Shown here: positions 1-4,833 of the stretch, one piece after another | Numbering within the stretch: position 1 is the first letter of the stretch | How the letters are laid out: the number at the start of each line of letters is the position of its first letter | Assembly (NCBI GenBank): GCA_017435245.1 | Contig: JAFSFK010000133.1 | Span: forward strand, 1-7,738 | DNA from: Oscillospiraceae bacterium | GTDB taxonomy: Bacteria > Bacillota > Clostridia > Oscillospirales > Oscillospiraceae | Direction of reading: 5' to 3' | Length of the DNA: 7,738 bases | The notes under the pieces: model-generated | Seen by the model: only the letters and a program-made list of their open reading frames with translations | Told to the model about the DNA's origin: nothing | Databases searched by the model: none | Position numbers and translations under genes: made by a program

Positions 1-813
1 GACTTCTGGTACGAATCCTCCCAGATGGTTCAGGCCATGATCCGCAATAAGAACAAGAAGAACCAGGAAAAGATTGAAGAACTGCAGCTGTTCATTCAGC
101 GTTTCTCCGCCAACAAGTCCAAGGCCAAGCAGGCAACCGCCCGCCGCAAGCTGCTGGACAAGCTGACCGTTGAAGAAATGCCCTGCTCCACCCGCCGCTA
201 TCCCTTCGTTGGCTTTATGCCCGAGCGGGAACTGGGTAAGGACATCCTCACCGTTAAGGATGTTTCCGTCACCGTGGACGGGGAGAAGCTGCTGGACAAT
301 GTCTACTTCTCTGTGGGCAAGAATGATAAGATCGCTTTCGTAGGTGAAAACGAGAAGGCACAGACCGCTCTGTTCAAAATTCTGATGGGTGAGCTGGAGC
401 CGGACGAGGGCTCTATTAAGTGGGGCATCTCCACCATCCGCAGCTACCTGCCCAAGGATAACTCCGAGTATTTCGAGGGTAACGATATGGAGCTGGTGGA
501 CTGGCTGCGCCAGTATTCCGTGAAGAAGGACGATGTGTACCTGCGTGGTTTCCTGGGCCGCATGCTCTTCTCTAACGAAGATGTATTCAAGCCTGTGAAT
601 GTCCTCTCCGGTGGTGAGAAGGTGCGCTGTATGCTCTCTAAAATGATGCTCAGCGGCGCCAATGTGGTGCTGCTGGCATCCCACGACCACGAGATGCTGA
701 CCTCTACCTGTAACCGTGTCATCGCCTTCCAGCCGGACGGCACCATCATCGATAAGTATGGCACTTACGACGACTATCTGGAATGGATGGCTCAGAACAG
801 AGCCAACGGATAA
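1..813 (+). CDS. ABC-F family ATPase (YbiT/YkpA-like), C-terminal part, with internal deletion in the second ATPase domain
   Basis: Partial at the 5' end: the frame is open from base 1, so the ATG at 25 is internal. ABC-F proteins are soluble twin-ATPase proteins that act on ribosomes and have no membrane domain. Residues below count from base 1. The sequence shows the charged inter-domain linker (about 15-80, including SANKSKAKQATARRK), then the second nucleotide-binding domain. Its Walker A is degenerate (GENEKAQT, 115-122, without the GK[ST] lysine; from memory NBD2 of this subfamily is often degenerate here). The signature LSGGEK is intact (202-207), as is the H-switch SHDH (227-230), and the C-terminus is typical (DKYGTYDDYLEW). 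Between ANVVLL (ends 225) and ASHDH (from 226) the family normally has about 28 residues carrying Walker B (DEPTNHLD) and the helix after it; they are missing in frame. argS follows 11 bases after the stop. Family assignment is firm; function of this allele is doubtful. Confidence 0.92.
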   Translation, partial: DFWYESSQMVQAMIRNKNKKNQEKIEELQLFIQRFSANKSKAKQATARRKLLDKLTVEEMPCSTRRYPFVGFMPERELGKDILTVKDVSVTVDGEKLLDNVYFSVGKNDKIAFVGENEKAQTALFKILMGELEPDEGSIKWGISTIRSYLPKDNSEYFEGNDMELVDWLRQYSVKKDDVYLRGFLGRMLFSNEDVFKPVNVLSGGEKVRCMLSKMMLSGANVVLLASHDHEMLTSTCNRVIAFQPDGTIIDKYGTYDDYLEWMAQNRANG

Positions 814-824
814 GGAGCTAAAAT

Positions 825-2576
825 ATGCAGAAGATCTTAGATATTATTTCCGCAAAAGTACAGCAGGCATTTGTGGATGCCGGTTATGAGGCATCCTACG
901 GCAGAGTAACCGTTTCCAACCGTCCCGACCTGTGCGAGTATCAGTGCAACGGCGCTCTGGCAGCTGCCAAGGCCTACAAGTGCGCCCCCATCCAGATCGC
1001 CAACGCCGTGGTGGAAAAGCTGAACTCCGGCGACTTCTCTATGTGCGATGCTGTCATGCCCGGCTTTATCAACTTAAAGCTCAGCGACGCTTTCCTTCAG
1101 AATTATCTGGAGGAAATGCGTAATGCCGAGGATTTCGGCGTAGAAAAGTTCGGCGCAGGCAAGACCGTCATCGTGGACTACGGCGGACCCAATGTCGCCA
1201 AGCCTCTGCACATCGGCCACCTGCGTAGCGCCATCATCGGCGAATCCCTCAAGCGGCTTTATAAATTCTTCGGCTACAATGCCATTGGCGACATCCACCT
1301 GGGCGACTGGGGTCTGCAGATGGGTCTGATTATCGCTGAACTGCAGGAACGCCAGCCTGATCTGTGCTACTTCGATGAAAATTACACCGGTGCGTATCCT
1401 GCCGAGCCTCCCTTCACCATTTCCGAACTTGAGGAGATCTATCCCGCCGCTGCCGCCAAGAAGAAGGAGGACGAGGCCTTTGCCGACAAGGCACACACCG
1501 CAACCTACGAGCTGCAGTCCGGCCGCCGGGGCTACCGTGCCATCTGGAAGCACATTATGAACGTCTCTCTTGCGGATATGCGCAAGATCTATGACAATCT
1601 GAACGTCCACTTTGAATCCTGGCTGGGCGAAAGCGATGCCGATCCCTACATCCCCGCTATGGTGGAGGATATGAAGGTCAGAGGTATTGCCGTTCAGAGC
1701 GAGGGCGCATGGGTCATCCCTGTGGCGGAAGAAACCGACAAGAAGGAAGTTCCTCCCTGCATCCTCATTAAGTCCGACGGAAGCGCCATCTACGCCACCA
1801 CAGACCTGGCTACCATGGTGCAGCGTATGCAGGACTTGGGGCCCGACCAGATGCTCTACATCACCGATAAGCGCCAGGCACTGCACTTTGAGCAGGTGTT
1901 CCGTGCCGCCAAGAAGAGCGGCATCCTGCCCGGAGATTATCCCGTAGACCATCTGGGCTTCGGTACGATGAACGGTAAGGACGGCAAGCCCTTCAAGACC
2001 CGTGAGGGCGGCGTTATGCGCCTGGAGCGGCTCATCGCCGAGATGACCGACTTCGTCCGTACCAAGGTTGTAGAAAACAAGATCGTCGCCGAGAACGAGG
2101 TGGAGGAGACCACCAAGAAGATCGCTATGGCGGCTCTGAAGTACGGTGACCTGAGCAATCAGCCCACCAAGGATTATATCTTCGATATGGACCGCTTCGC
2201 CGCCTTCGAGGGTAATACCGGCCCTTATATCCTGTATACCATCGTCCGGATCAAGTCCATCCTGGCCCGCTACGGCGCTTGGGAAACCCTTCCCATTCAG
2301 GCGCCTGCCAATGCCTATGCCAAGGATCTGATGCTTGCCATCACCCGCCTTGCACCGGCACTGGAGAGTGCCCTCAAGACGTTCTCTCCCAATCTGATCT
2401 GCGCCTACATCTATGAGCTGGCAGGCGCTGTCAATAAGTTCTACCACGAGACCCGTATCCTCACCGAGGAAAACGAGCAGCTCAAGGCAGGCTATATTTC
2501 CCTAATTGCCCTTGCCAAAAATGTGCTGGAGCAGTGTATCGACCTGCTGGGCTTCTCCGCTCCCGAAAAGATGTAA
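825..2576 (+). CDS. argS: arginine--tRNA ligase
   Basis: Class I aminoacyl-tRNA synthetase that charges tRNA-Arg with arginine in the cytoplasm using ATP. The 583 residues match the usual ArgS length (about 560-590). In order: the N-terminal additional domain that contacts the tRNA D-loop (about 1-90), and the catalytic Rossmann fold with the class I motif HIGH at 129-132 inside KPLHIGHLRS. The KMSKS position is replaced by GKDGKPFKTREGG (about 384-396), which is the form seen in the E. coli-like ArgS group. Then comes the DALR anticodon-binding domain, introduced by FEGNTGPYILYT, to the C-terminus. The ATG at 825 is preceded by AGGAG at 813-817 (7-base spacing). It follows the ABC-F gene by 11 bases, so the two are probably co-transcribed. 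An intrinsic terminator begins 10 bases after the stop. The gene appears intact. Confidence 0.98.
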   Translation: MQKILDIISAKVQQAFVDAGYEASYGRVTVSNRPDLCEYQCNGALAAAKAYKCAPIQIANAVVEKLNSGDFSMCDAVMPGFINLKLSDAFLQNYLEEMRNAEDFGVEKFGAGKTVIVDYGGPNVAKPLHIGHLRSAIIGESLKRLYKFFGYNAIGDIHLGDWGLQMGLIIAELQERQPDLCYFDENYTGAYPAEPPFTISELEEIYPAAAAKKKEDEAFADKAHTATYELQSGRRGYRAIWKHIMNVSLADMRKIYDNLNVHFESWLGESDADPYIPAMVEDMKVRGIAVQSEGAWVIPVAEETDKKEVPPCILIKSDGSAIYATTDLATMVQRMQDLGPDQMLYITDKRQALHFEQVFRAAKKSGILPGDYPVDHLGFGTMNGKDGKPFKTREGGVMRLERLIAEMTDFVRTKVVENKIVAENEVEETTKKIAMAALKYGDLSNQPTKDYIFDMDRFAAFEGNTGPYILYTIVRIKSILARYGAWETLPIQAPANAYAKDLMLAITRLAPALESALKTFSPNLICAYIYELAGAVNKFYHETRILTEENEQLKAGYISLIALAKNVLEQCIDLLGFSAPEKM

Positions 2577-2586
2577 AAACAAAATT

Positions 2587-2612
2587 CCCTCCCCACCGGG
2601 GAGGGAGTTTTT
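2587..2612 (+). terminator. intrinsic terminator of the ABC-F/argS operon
   Basis: Perfect 8-bp stem CCCTCCCC (2587-2594) / GGGGAGGG (2598-2605) with an ACC triloop. It is extended by T-A and T-G pairs and followed by TTTTT (2608-2612). The A-run at 2581-2584 could pair with the U-tract. It lies directly after the argS stop. Confidence 0.93.
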
Positions 2613-2681
2613 GCTTCTCAGACTGCATCCTTACCAAGAATGCAATACGCAAAAATACATCGAAAATTTTGTAAAAAGGGG

Positions 2682-2710
2682 TTGACAATTCTGTCTCTGT
2701 GCGATATAAT
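2682..2710 (+). promoter_or_regulatory. consensus sigma-A promoter of tRNA-Thr
   Basis: Exact TTGACA (2682-2687), 17-base spacer, exact TATAAT (2705-2710). Transcription should start near 2717, about 14 bases before the mature tRNA 5' end. A perfect vegetative promoter is normal for a stable RNA gene. Confidence 0.93.
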
Positions 2711-2730
2711 ACACAAGCTGTCTGCAAGAT

Positions 2731-2806
<76 letters not shown>

Positions 2807-2810
2807 AAAA

Positions 2811-2845
2811 AATAACCAAGACCTTTTGGTCTTGGTTATTTTTTT
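2811..2845 (+). terminator. strong terminator of tRNA-Thr (possibly bidirectional)
   Basis: Perfect 13-bp stem AATAACCAAGACC (2811-2823) / GGTCTTGGTTATT (2828-2840) with a TTTT loop, followed by a T-run to 2845. The A-run at 2807-2810 mirrors the T-run, so the hairpin could also stop transcription coming from the right. Confidence 0.95.
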
Positions 2846-2850
2846 GCGCT

Positions 2851-2976
2851 GCGCCAGATTTGAATAATCTAAATGCAAGTGTCCGGTGGACACTTGCTGC
2901 CACCAGGTCAAAAACTGGTGGCTACATTTATTTTTGCCTTGGCAAAAATGCAAACAAATCTGCTGGCAGCTTACAC
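2851..2976. repeat. structured intergenic block with short inverted ends and three hairpins
   Basis: No convincing gene is present. The block holds three consecutive perfect inverted repeats: GCAAGTGTCC/GGACACTTGC (2875-2884/2888-2897), GCCACCAG/CTGGTGGC (2899-2906/2915-2922), and TTTTTGCC/GGCAAAAA (2931-2938/2941-2948). Its edges carry CAGATTTG (2855-2862) and the inverse CAAATCTG (2955-2962). This resembles a small palindromic mobile repeat (MITE or REP-like). The right edge (2944-2976) recurs at 4310-4342. Whether it is dispersed in the genome cannot be told from this window. Confidence 0.55.
2944..2976 (+). repeat. direct repeat copy A (pairs with 4310-4342)
   Basis: Thirty-three bases that recur at 4310-4342 with two differences (G2965 versus A4331, T2972 versus C4338). 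The last 18 bases before ACAC, CAAATCTGCTGGCAGCTT (2955-2972), resemble the 3' end of the tRNA-Thr gene. The copies start 1,366 bases apart in the same orientation. Confidence 0.85.
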
Positions 2977-2983
2977 AAAGGAA

Positions 2984-3003
2984 AGCCGTGGATATCCACG
3001 GCT
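2984..3003 (-). terminator. palindromic hairpin after the first RHH gene
   Basis: A perfect 20-base palindrome that folds as AGCCGTGG / CCACGGCT with a four-base loop, read on the minus strand right at the RHH stop codon and followed by TTCCTTT. The U-tract is interrupted, so it would be a modest terminator; it could also protect the mRNA 3' end. Confidence 0.6.
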
Positions 3004-3155
3004 TATTTCTTATTGTCAGCATTTCGGCAATGCTGCTTAAGTATCATATTGATATATTGGGATAGTGAACGATCATCTTCTTCTGCTTCCTGCTTGATCC
3101 GTTCCAAAAGGTCGCTGTCAATGGTAATGCTGATTTTCTCTTTTAACGGCTTCAA
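3003..3155 (-). CDS. small ribbon-helix-helix DNA-binding protein (TTG start)
   Basis: A 50-residue protein with an RHH (Arc/CopG-type) pattern: beta strand EKISITID (6-13), helix 1 SDLLERIKQEAEEDD (14-28), turn, then helix 2 SLSQYINMILKQH (30-42) and a short basic tail. RHH proteins bind DNA as dimers and are usually autorepressors, antitoxins or plasmid regulators. I chose TTG at 3155 because GAGGTGA (3167-3161) sits 5 bases upstream. An ATG at 3206 would add 17 residues that fit no RHH fold and has no clear ribosome binding site. It is transcribed divergently from the lipoprotein operon, with no toxin-like ORF next to it on its strand. Its minus-strand promoter could not be fixed. Target genes are unknown; controlling the divergent promoter is the natural guess. 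Confidence 0.8.
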   Translation of the reverse strand: MKPLKEKISITIDSDLLERIKQEAEEDDRSLSQYINMILKQHCRNADNKK

Positions 3156-3199
3156 AGTAATCACCTCGAAGATAGTATAAGATATAATCGGTGAAAATA

Positions 3200-3228
3200 T
3201 TGACAAGTAGCATAAAGTAGGATAAAAT
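3200..3228 (+). promoter_or_regulatory. promoter of the lipoprotein/zinc-ribbon operon
   Basis: TTGACA (3200-3205), 17-base spacer, TAAAAT (3223-3228), placing the start near 3235. The leader of about 45 bases contains a small hairpin, GAAAAG/CTTTTC (3237-3242/3248-3253), before the ribosome binding site. Confidence 0.85.
3207..3226. promoter_or_regulatory. candidate operator: tandem 10-base repeat inside the promoter
   Basis: AGTAGCATAA (3207-3216) is followed immediately by AGTAGGATAA (3217-3226), one mismatch apart, filling the spacer and entering the -10 box. A related AGTATAA lies at 3174-3180. RHH repressors often bind short tandem repeats about one helical turn apart, so the neighbouring RHH protein may bind here. 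Binding itself is inferred. Confidence 0.45.
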
Positions 3229-3279
3229 AAGATTTAGAAAAGGCGCACTTTTCGATATAACAAGAAATGAGGTATGAAT

Positions 3280-3624
3280 ATGAAAAAAGCAATTTCCCTG
3301 CTCTTGGTACTTGTGTTGTGCCTATCCCTGTGCGCTTGCGGAGGGAGCAAACTCTCTCCAGAAGAACGCCTGCACGATGAAGTGAAGGAATACATCAGCA
3401 CAAACTATCGTATCCAAATTGGCAGTTCAGTTAGTGAAGCGGTCAATGTTGATGTGGCATCCGTTGTTGAGATGAAGGAAAATTGCGAATGGGCAGTTCT
3501 GGGAACTTACACAGTCAAGATTGATAAGGAAATCATGTCTGCTAAATTTGGTTTGGTCGCAGCTTATGATGAGACAAGTGATAGTTTTACTTTCTCTCAG
3601 GAAGAATTTGATGATTTTAAGTAA
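3280..3624 (+). CDS. small secreted lipoprotein of unknown function
   Basis: A 114-residue protein with a lipoprotein signal peptide: two lysines (2-3), a hydrophobic stretch rich in Leu and Val (5-17), and lipobox LCAC ending at C20, which should be lipidated after cleavage. Mature part about 95 residues, beginning CGGSKLSPEERL, mixed alpha/beta by eye and ending in acidic DDFK. I do not recognise a named domain. Start choice: GAGG at 3269-3272 lies 7 bases before ATG 3280, but only 1 base before the in-frame ATG at 3274, so 3280 is preferred. It is the first gene of an operon with two zinc-ribbon proteins and has a strong promoter. It should sit on the outer face of the cytoplasmic membrane. 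Confidence 0.87.
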   Translation: MKKAISLLLVLVLCLSLCACGGSKLSPEERLHDEVKEYISTNYRIQIGSSVSEAVNVDVASVVEMKENCEWAVLGTYTVKIDKEIMSAKFGLVAAYDETSDSFTFSQEEFDDFK

Positions 3625-3663
3625 TTCTCTGTCCCAAAACAGAAAGAATAGGGGCGTAAATCT

Positions 3664-3948
3664 ATGAAATTCTGCACACATTGTGGAAAAGAATTGATAG
3701 ACGAAGCGGTAGTTTGTACGAATTGCGGTTGTGCGGTGAATGGTGCCAATAGTATCAAGGGTGCCGATGCAGATGATGATGTCCCCAATGGCGGGTTAAA
3801 TATCCTTTCGTTCTTTATTCCGTTGGTTGGTTTCGTCCTTTATTGTACAATGCAGGGTCGAACACCACGAAAAGCCAATCAAATCGGCGTGTTCGCATTG
3901 GTTGGTTTTATAATCAACATCGTGTTTTTGGTTGTACTGACTATGTAA
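3664..3948 (+). CDS. zinc-ribbon protein with two membrane segments
   Basis: A 94-residue protein. The N-terminus has four cysteines in a zinc-ribbon pattern (C4-x2-C7, C18-x2-C21, with the CNCG knuckle), then a polar acidic linker (about 24-43). Two hydrophobic segments follow (about 46-62 and 74-93), separated by the basic loop QGRTPRKAN. The ribbon should therefore be cytoplasmic and the protein membrane-anchored. AGGGG (3650-3654) lies 9 bases before the ATG. It follows the lipoprotein gene by 39 bases and precedes a paralogue by 13. Such N-terminal zinc ribbons on small membrane proteins are common in Clostridia, but usually have no known function; none is proposed here. Confidence 0.87.
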   Translation: MKFCTHCGKELIDEAVVCTNCGCAVNGANSIKGADADDDVPNGGLNILSFFIPLVGFVLYCTMQGRTPRKANQIGVFALVGFIINIVFLVVLTM

Positions 3949-3961
3949 AGAGGGATGCAGT

Positions 3962-4168
3962 ATGAAATATTGCGAAAAGTGTGGTAATCAACTGTTAGAT
4001 GAGGCCATTATGTGCCCTAAGTGCGGATGCGCTGTCGCTGGTAAACAGCCAACAAAGGCACAGAACGAATACGCAAAGAATCAAGCCAAAGGTGCGGCCA
4101 TGATAATCGCAGCGATTGCGATCGTTGTTTTTGTGATTGTCGCTGCGGTAATCCAGTATAATGGATAA
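3962..4168 (+). CDS. zinc-ribbon protein with one membrane segment
   Basis: A 68-residue paralogue of the gene before it. The cysteines have identical spacing (C4-x2-C7, C18-x2-C21), as does the surrounding pattern MK[FY]C..CG..L.DEA, then a lysine-rich linker (about 28-43) and one C-terminal membrane helix (about 45-65, rich in Ile, Val and Ala). AGAGGG (3949-3954) lies 7 bases before the ATG. It is the last gene of the lipoprotein operon; a terminator starts 6 bases after its stop. The two ribbons may have arisen by tandem duplication, or may assemble together in the membrane. Function unknown. Confidence 0.86.
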   Translation: MKYCEKCGNQLLDEAIMCPKCGCAVAGKQPTKAQNEYAKNQAKGAAMIIAAIAIVVFVIVAAVIQYNG

Positions 4169-4173
4169 AAGCC

Positions 4174-4204
4174 AGAAGGAGCGGACTTGCGTCCGCTCCT
4201 TCTT
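4174..4204 (+). terminator. terminator of the lipoprotein/zinc-ribbon operon
   Basis: Perfect stem GAAGGAGCGGAC (4175-4186) / GTCCGCTCCTTC (4191-4202) with a TTGC loop, plus an outer A4174-T4203 pair. The tail TTGTTACACTT is only moderately T-rich. Read on the other strand it is followed by GGCTTTTATCC, so it may work in both directions. Confidence 0.8.
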
Positions 4205-4205
4205 G

Positions 4206-4307
4206 TTACACTTCCAAAAGGCTCTTGTAGTTATAGGCGGTGGTGCGGCTGATATCGCAGCTCCTTGCCAATTCGCTGATGCTCAACTGCTTGCTCTTGC
4301 GCAGGAA
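4206..4307 (-). pseudogene. C-terminal fragment of a helix-turn-helix protein, recombinase-like
   Basis: The minus strand encodes about 33 residues ending in a TAA at 4208-4206. They form a clear helix-turn-helix: SISELARSCDISRTTAYNY, with a short tail KSLLEV. The pattern resembles the HTH found at the C-terminus of some serine recombinases and resolvases, though other HTH families are possible. The frame runs upstream only to a TAG at 4331-4329, inside repeat copy B, with no usable start or ribosome binding site. I read it as the remains of a larger gene whose upstream part was replaced by the repeat. The class assignment is an inference. Confidence 0.55.
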
Positions 4308-4309
4308 AT

Positions 4310-4342
4310 AAAAATGCAAACAAATCTGCTAGCAGCTCACAC
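4310..4342 (+). repeat. direct repeat copy B (pairs with 2944-2976; tRNA-Thr 3'-end-like)
   Basis: 31 of 33 bases match copy A. Its core CAAATCTGCTAGCAGCTC (4321-4338) equals the tRNA-Thr 3' end at 2786-2804 apart from one missing G, so it matches the tRNA better than copy A does. It contains the stop codon of the 53-residue minus-strand ORF (4339-4337) and the in-frame stop that closes the HTH fragment. Confidence 0.85.
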
Positions 4343-4498
4343 GCTGTCCGTATCTCTTCGCTCACCTAAGATTTTTTGAATTATATGAATAATCTCATTT
4401 CGCATCTGTGAATTTTCCATTTTTTCATAATCTGCTAATACTTTTTTCAGTTTTTGAGTTTTCTGCCTTTTTAAGTATCCGGTAACCGAGTGATCCAC
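4337..4498 (-). CDS. 53-residue hypothetical protein (GTG start)
   Basis: A short ORF starting at GTG 4498, with GGAGGG (4510-4505) 6 bases upstream. A plausible promoter lies further up on the minus strand: TTGCAA (4556-4551), 17 bases, TATACT (4533-4528). The product is basic and apparently all-helical: YLKRQKTQKLKKVLADY (8-24), then a second helix RNEIIHIIQKILGER (33-47). No cysteines, signal or membrane segment. I do not recognise the family. It is divergent from an RHH gene, with a palindrome in between, which recalls a toxin-antitoxin or autoregulated pair, but nothing identifies a toxin. Its stop falls inside repeat copy B. Good translation signals argue that it is real. Confidence 0.6.
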   Translation of the reverse strand: MDHSVTGYLKRQKTQKLKKVLADYEKMENSQMRNEIIHIIQKILGERRDTDSV

Positions 4499-4535
4499 CT
4501 TTTGCCCTCCGTTCTTTTCTTAATCTAAGTATATC

Positions 4536-4565
4536 AAATATGCATTGCTTTTGCAATGCATATTT
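4536..4565. promoter_or_regulatory. 13-bp perfect inverted repeat, candidate operator of a divergent pair
   Basis: AAATATGCATTGC (4536-4548) / GCAATGCATATTT (4553-4565) around TTTT. It covers the -35 box and much of the spacer of the minus-strand promoter of the 53-residue ORF, and lies upstream of the plus-strand RHH gene. It could instead form a hairpin in RNA, but no gene ends here, so an operator is the better reading. Confidence 0.6.
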
Positions 4566-4581
4566 TTCCTTATTTCTCTCG

Positions 4582-4590
4582 TATGATAAT
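4582..4590 (+). promoter_or_regulatory. possible -10 region of the second RHH gene
   Basis: TATGATAAT gives a reasonable extended -10 with a start near 4597 and a leader of about 24 bases. No good -35 box is visible at the right distance, so the promoter may be weak or activated. Confidence 0.35.
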
Positions 4591-4620
4591 TGCAATACAA
4601 TTGTACTGCGAGGTGCCGAT

Positions 4621-4797
4621 ATGCCTAAATTTAAGATTCCTGAGACACCGCCCACAATCAATAAGACCATTCGTTTCCCCAGTGATGTAATAAATGATGT
4701 TGAGAATGCTATCCAAGGAAAAGACTGTACCTTTTCCTCTTTTGTCATCGCAGCCGTGAGAATGGCTCTTGAGGATCTGAAAACTGATACTGAATAA
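4621..4797 (+). CDS. small ribbon-helix-helix protein
   Basis: A 58-residue protein. Its core NKTIRFPSDVINDVENAI then SSFVIAAVRMALEDL fits the RHH fold: beta strand (about 16-20), helix 1 (about 22-33), helix 2 (about 38-53). The style recalls the small Arc-like proteins common in Clostridia. The ATG at 4621 has GAGGTG (4610-4615) 5 bases upstream; an in-frame ATG at 4540 would start inside the palindrome and add a non-RHH extension. Divergent from the 53-residue ORF, so probably an autoregulator of that pair. It shares only the fold with the RHH protein at 3003-3155. It ends 8 bases before a hairpin shared with the convergent pseudouridine synthase gene. Confidence 0.78.
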   Translation: MPKFKIPETPPTINKTIRFPSDVINDVENAIQGKDCTFSSFVIAAVRMALEDLKTDTE

Positions 4798-4804
4798 TCG
4801 AAAA

Positions 4805-4828
4805 GGGCACATCCGATCGGATGTGCCC
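4805..4828. terminator. shared terminator of two convergent genes
   Basis: A perfect palindrome: GGGCACATCC (4805-4814) / GGATGTGCCC (4819-4828) with loop GATC. On the minus strand it follows the pseudouridine synthase stop and is followed by TTTTCGATT, which makes it mainly that gene's terminator. On the plus strand it follows the RHH gene, with a weaker tail TAAAATC. Confidence 0.87.
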
Positions 4829-4833
4829 TAAAA

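Noticed and set aside
1074..2447. Long open frame of 457 codons on the strand opposite argS
   Set aside because: It lies entirely within argS, whose motifs and length are complete. The translation shows no recognisable domain; it is the usual shadow of a GC-rich gene.
2624..2681. T-box or other riboswitch upstream of tRNA-Thr
   Set aside because: The sequence complementary to the anticodon arm raised the idea, but it lies upstream of the promoter, no T-box motif or specifier structure is seen, and no amino acid gene follows.
2851..2976. CRISPR-like array
   Set aside because: The repeats are inverted hairpins of differing sequence, not regularly spaced direct repeats, and no cas gene is present.
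3003..3206. Classical type II toxin-antitoxin pair
   Set aside because: The RHH protein looks like an antitoxin, but no toxin-sized ORF lies beside it on the same strand; the neighbouring genes are a lipoprotein and zinc ribbons.
4161..4379. 72-codon plus-strand frame after the second zinc-ribbon gene
   Set aside because: It reads through the terminator and antisense to the HTH fragment and repeat B, with no ribosome binding site of its own.
4425..4748. 107-codon minus-strand frame across the palindrome and second RHH gene
   Set aside because: It overlaps the well-supported RHH gene and the intergenic operator; the GTG-start ORF in another frame has better signals.
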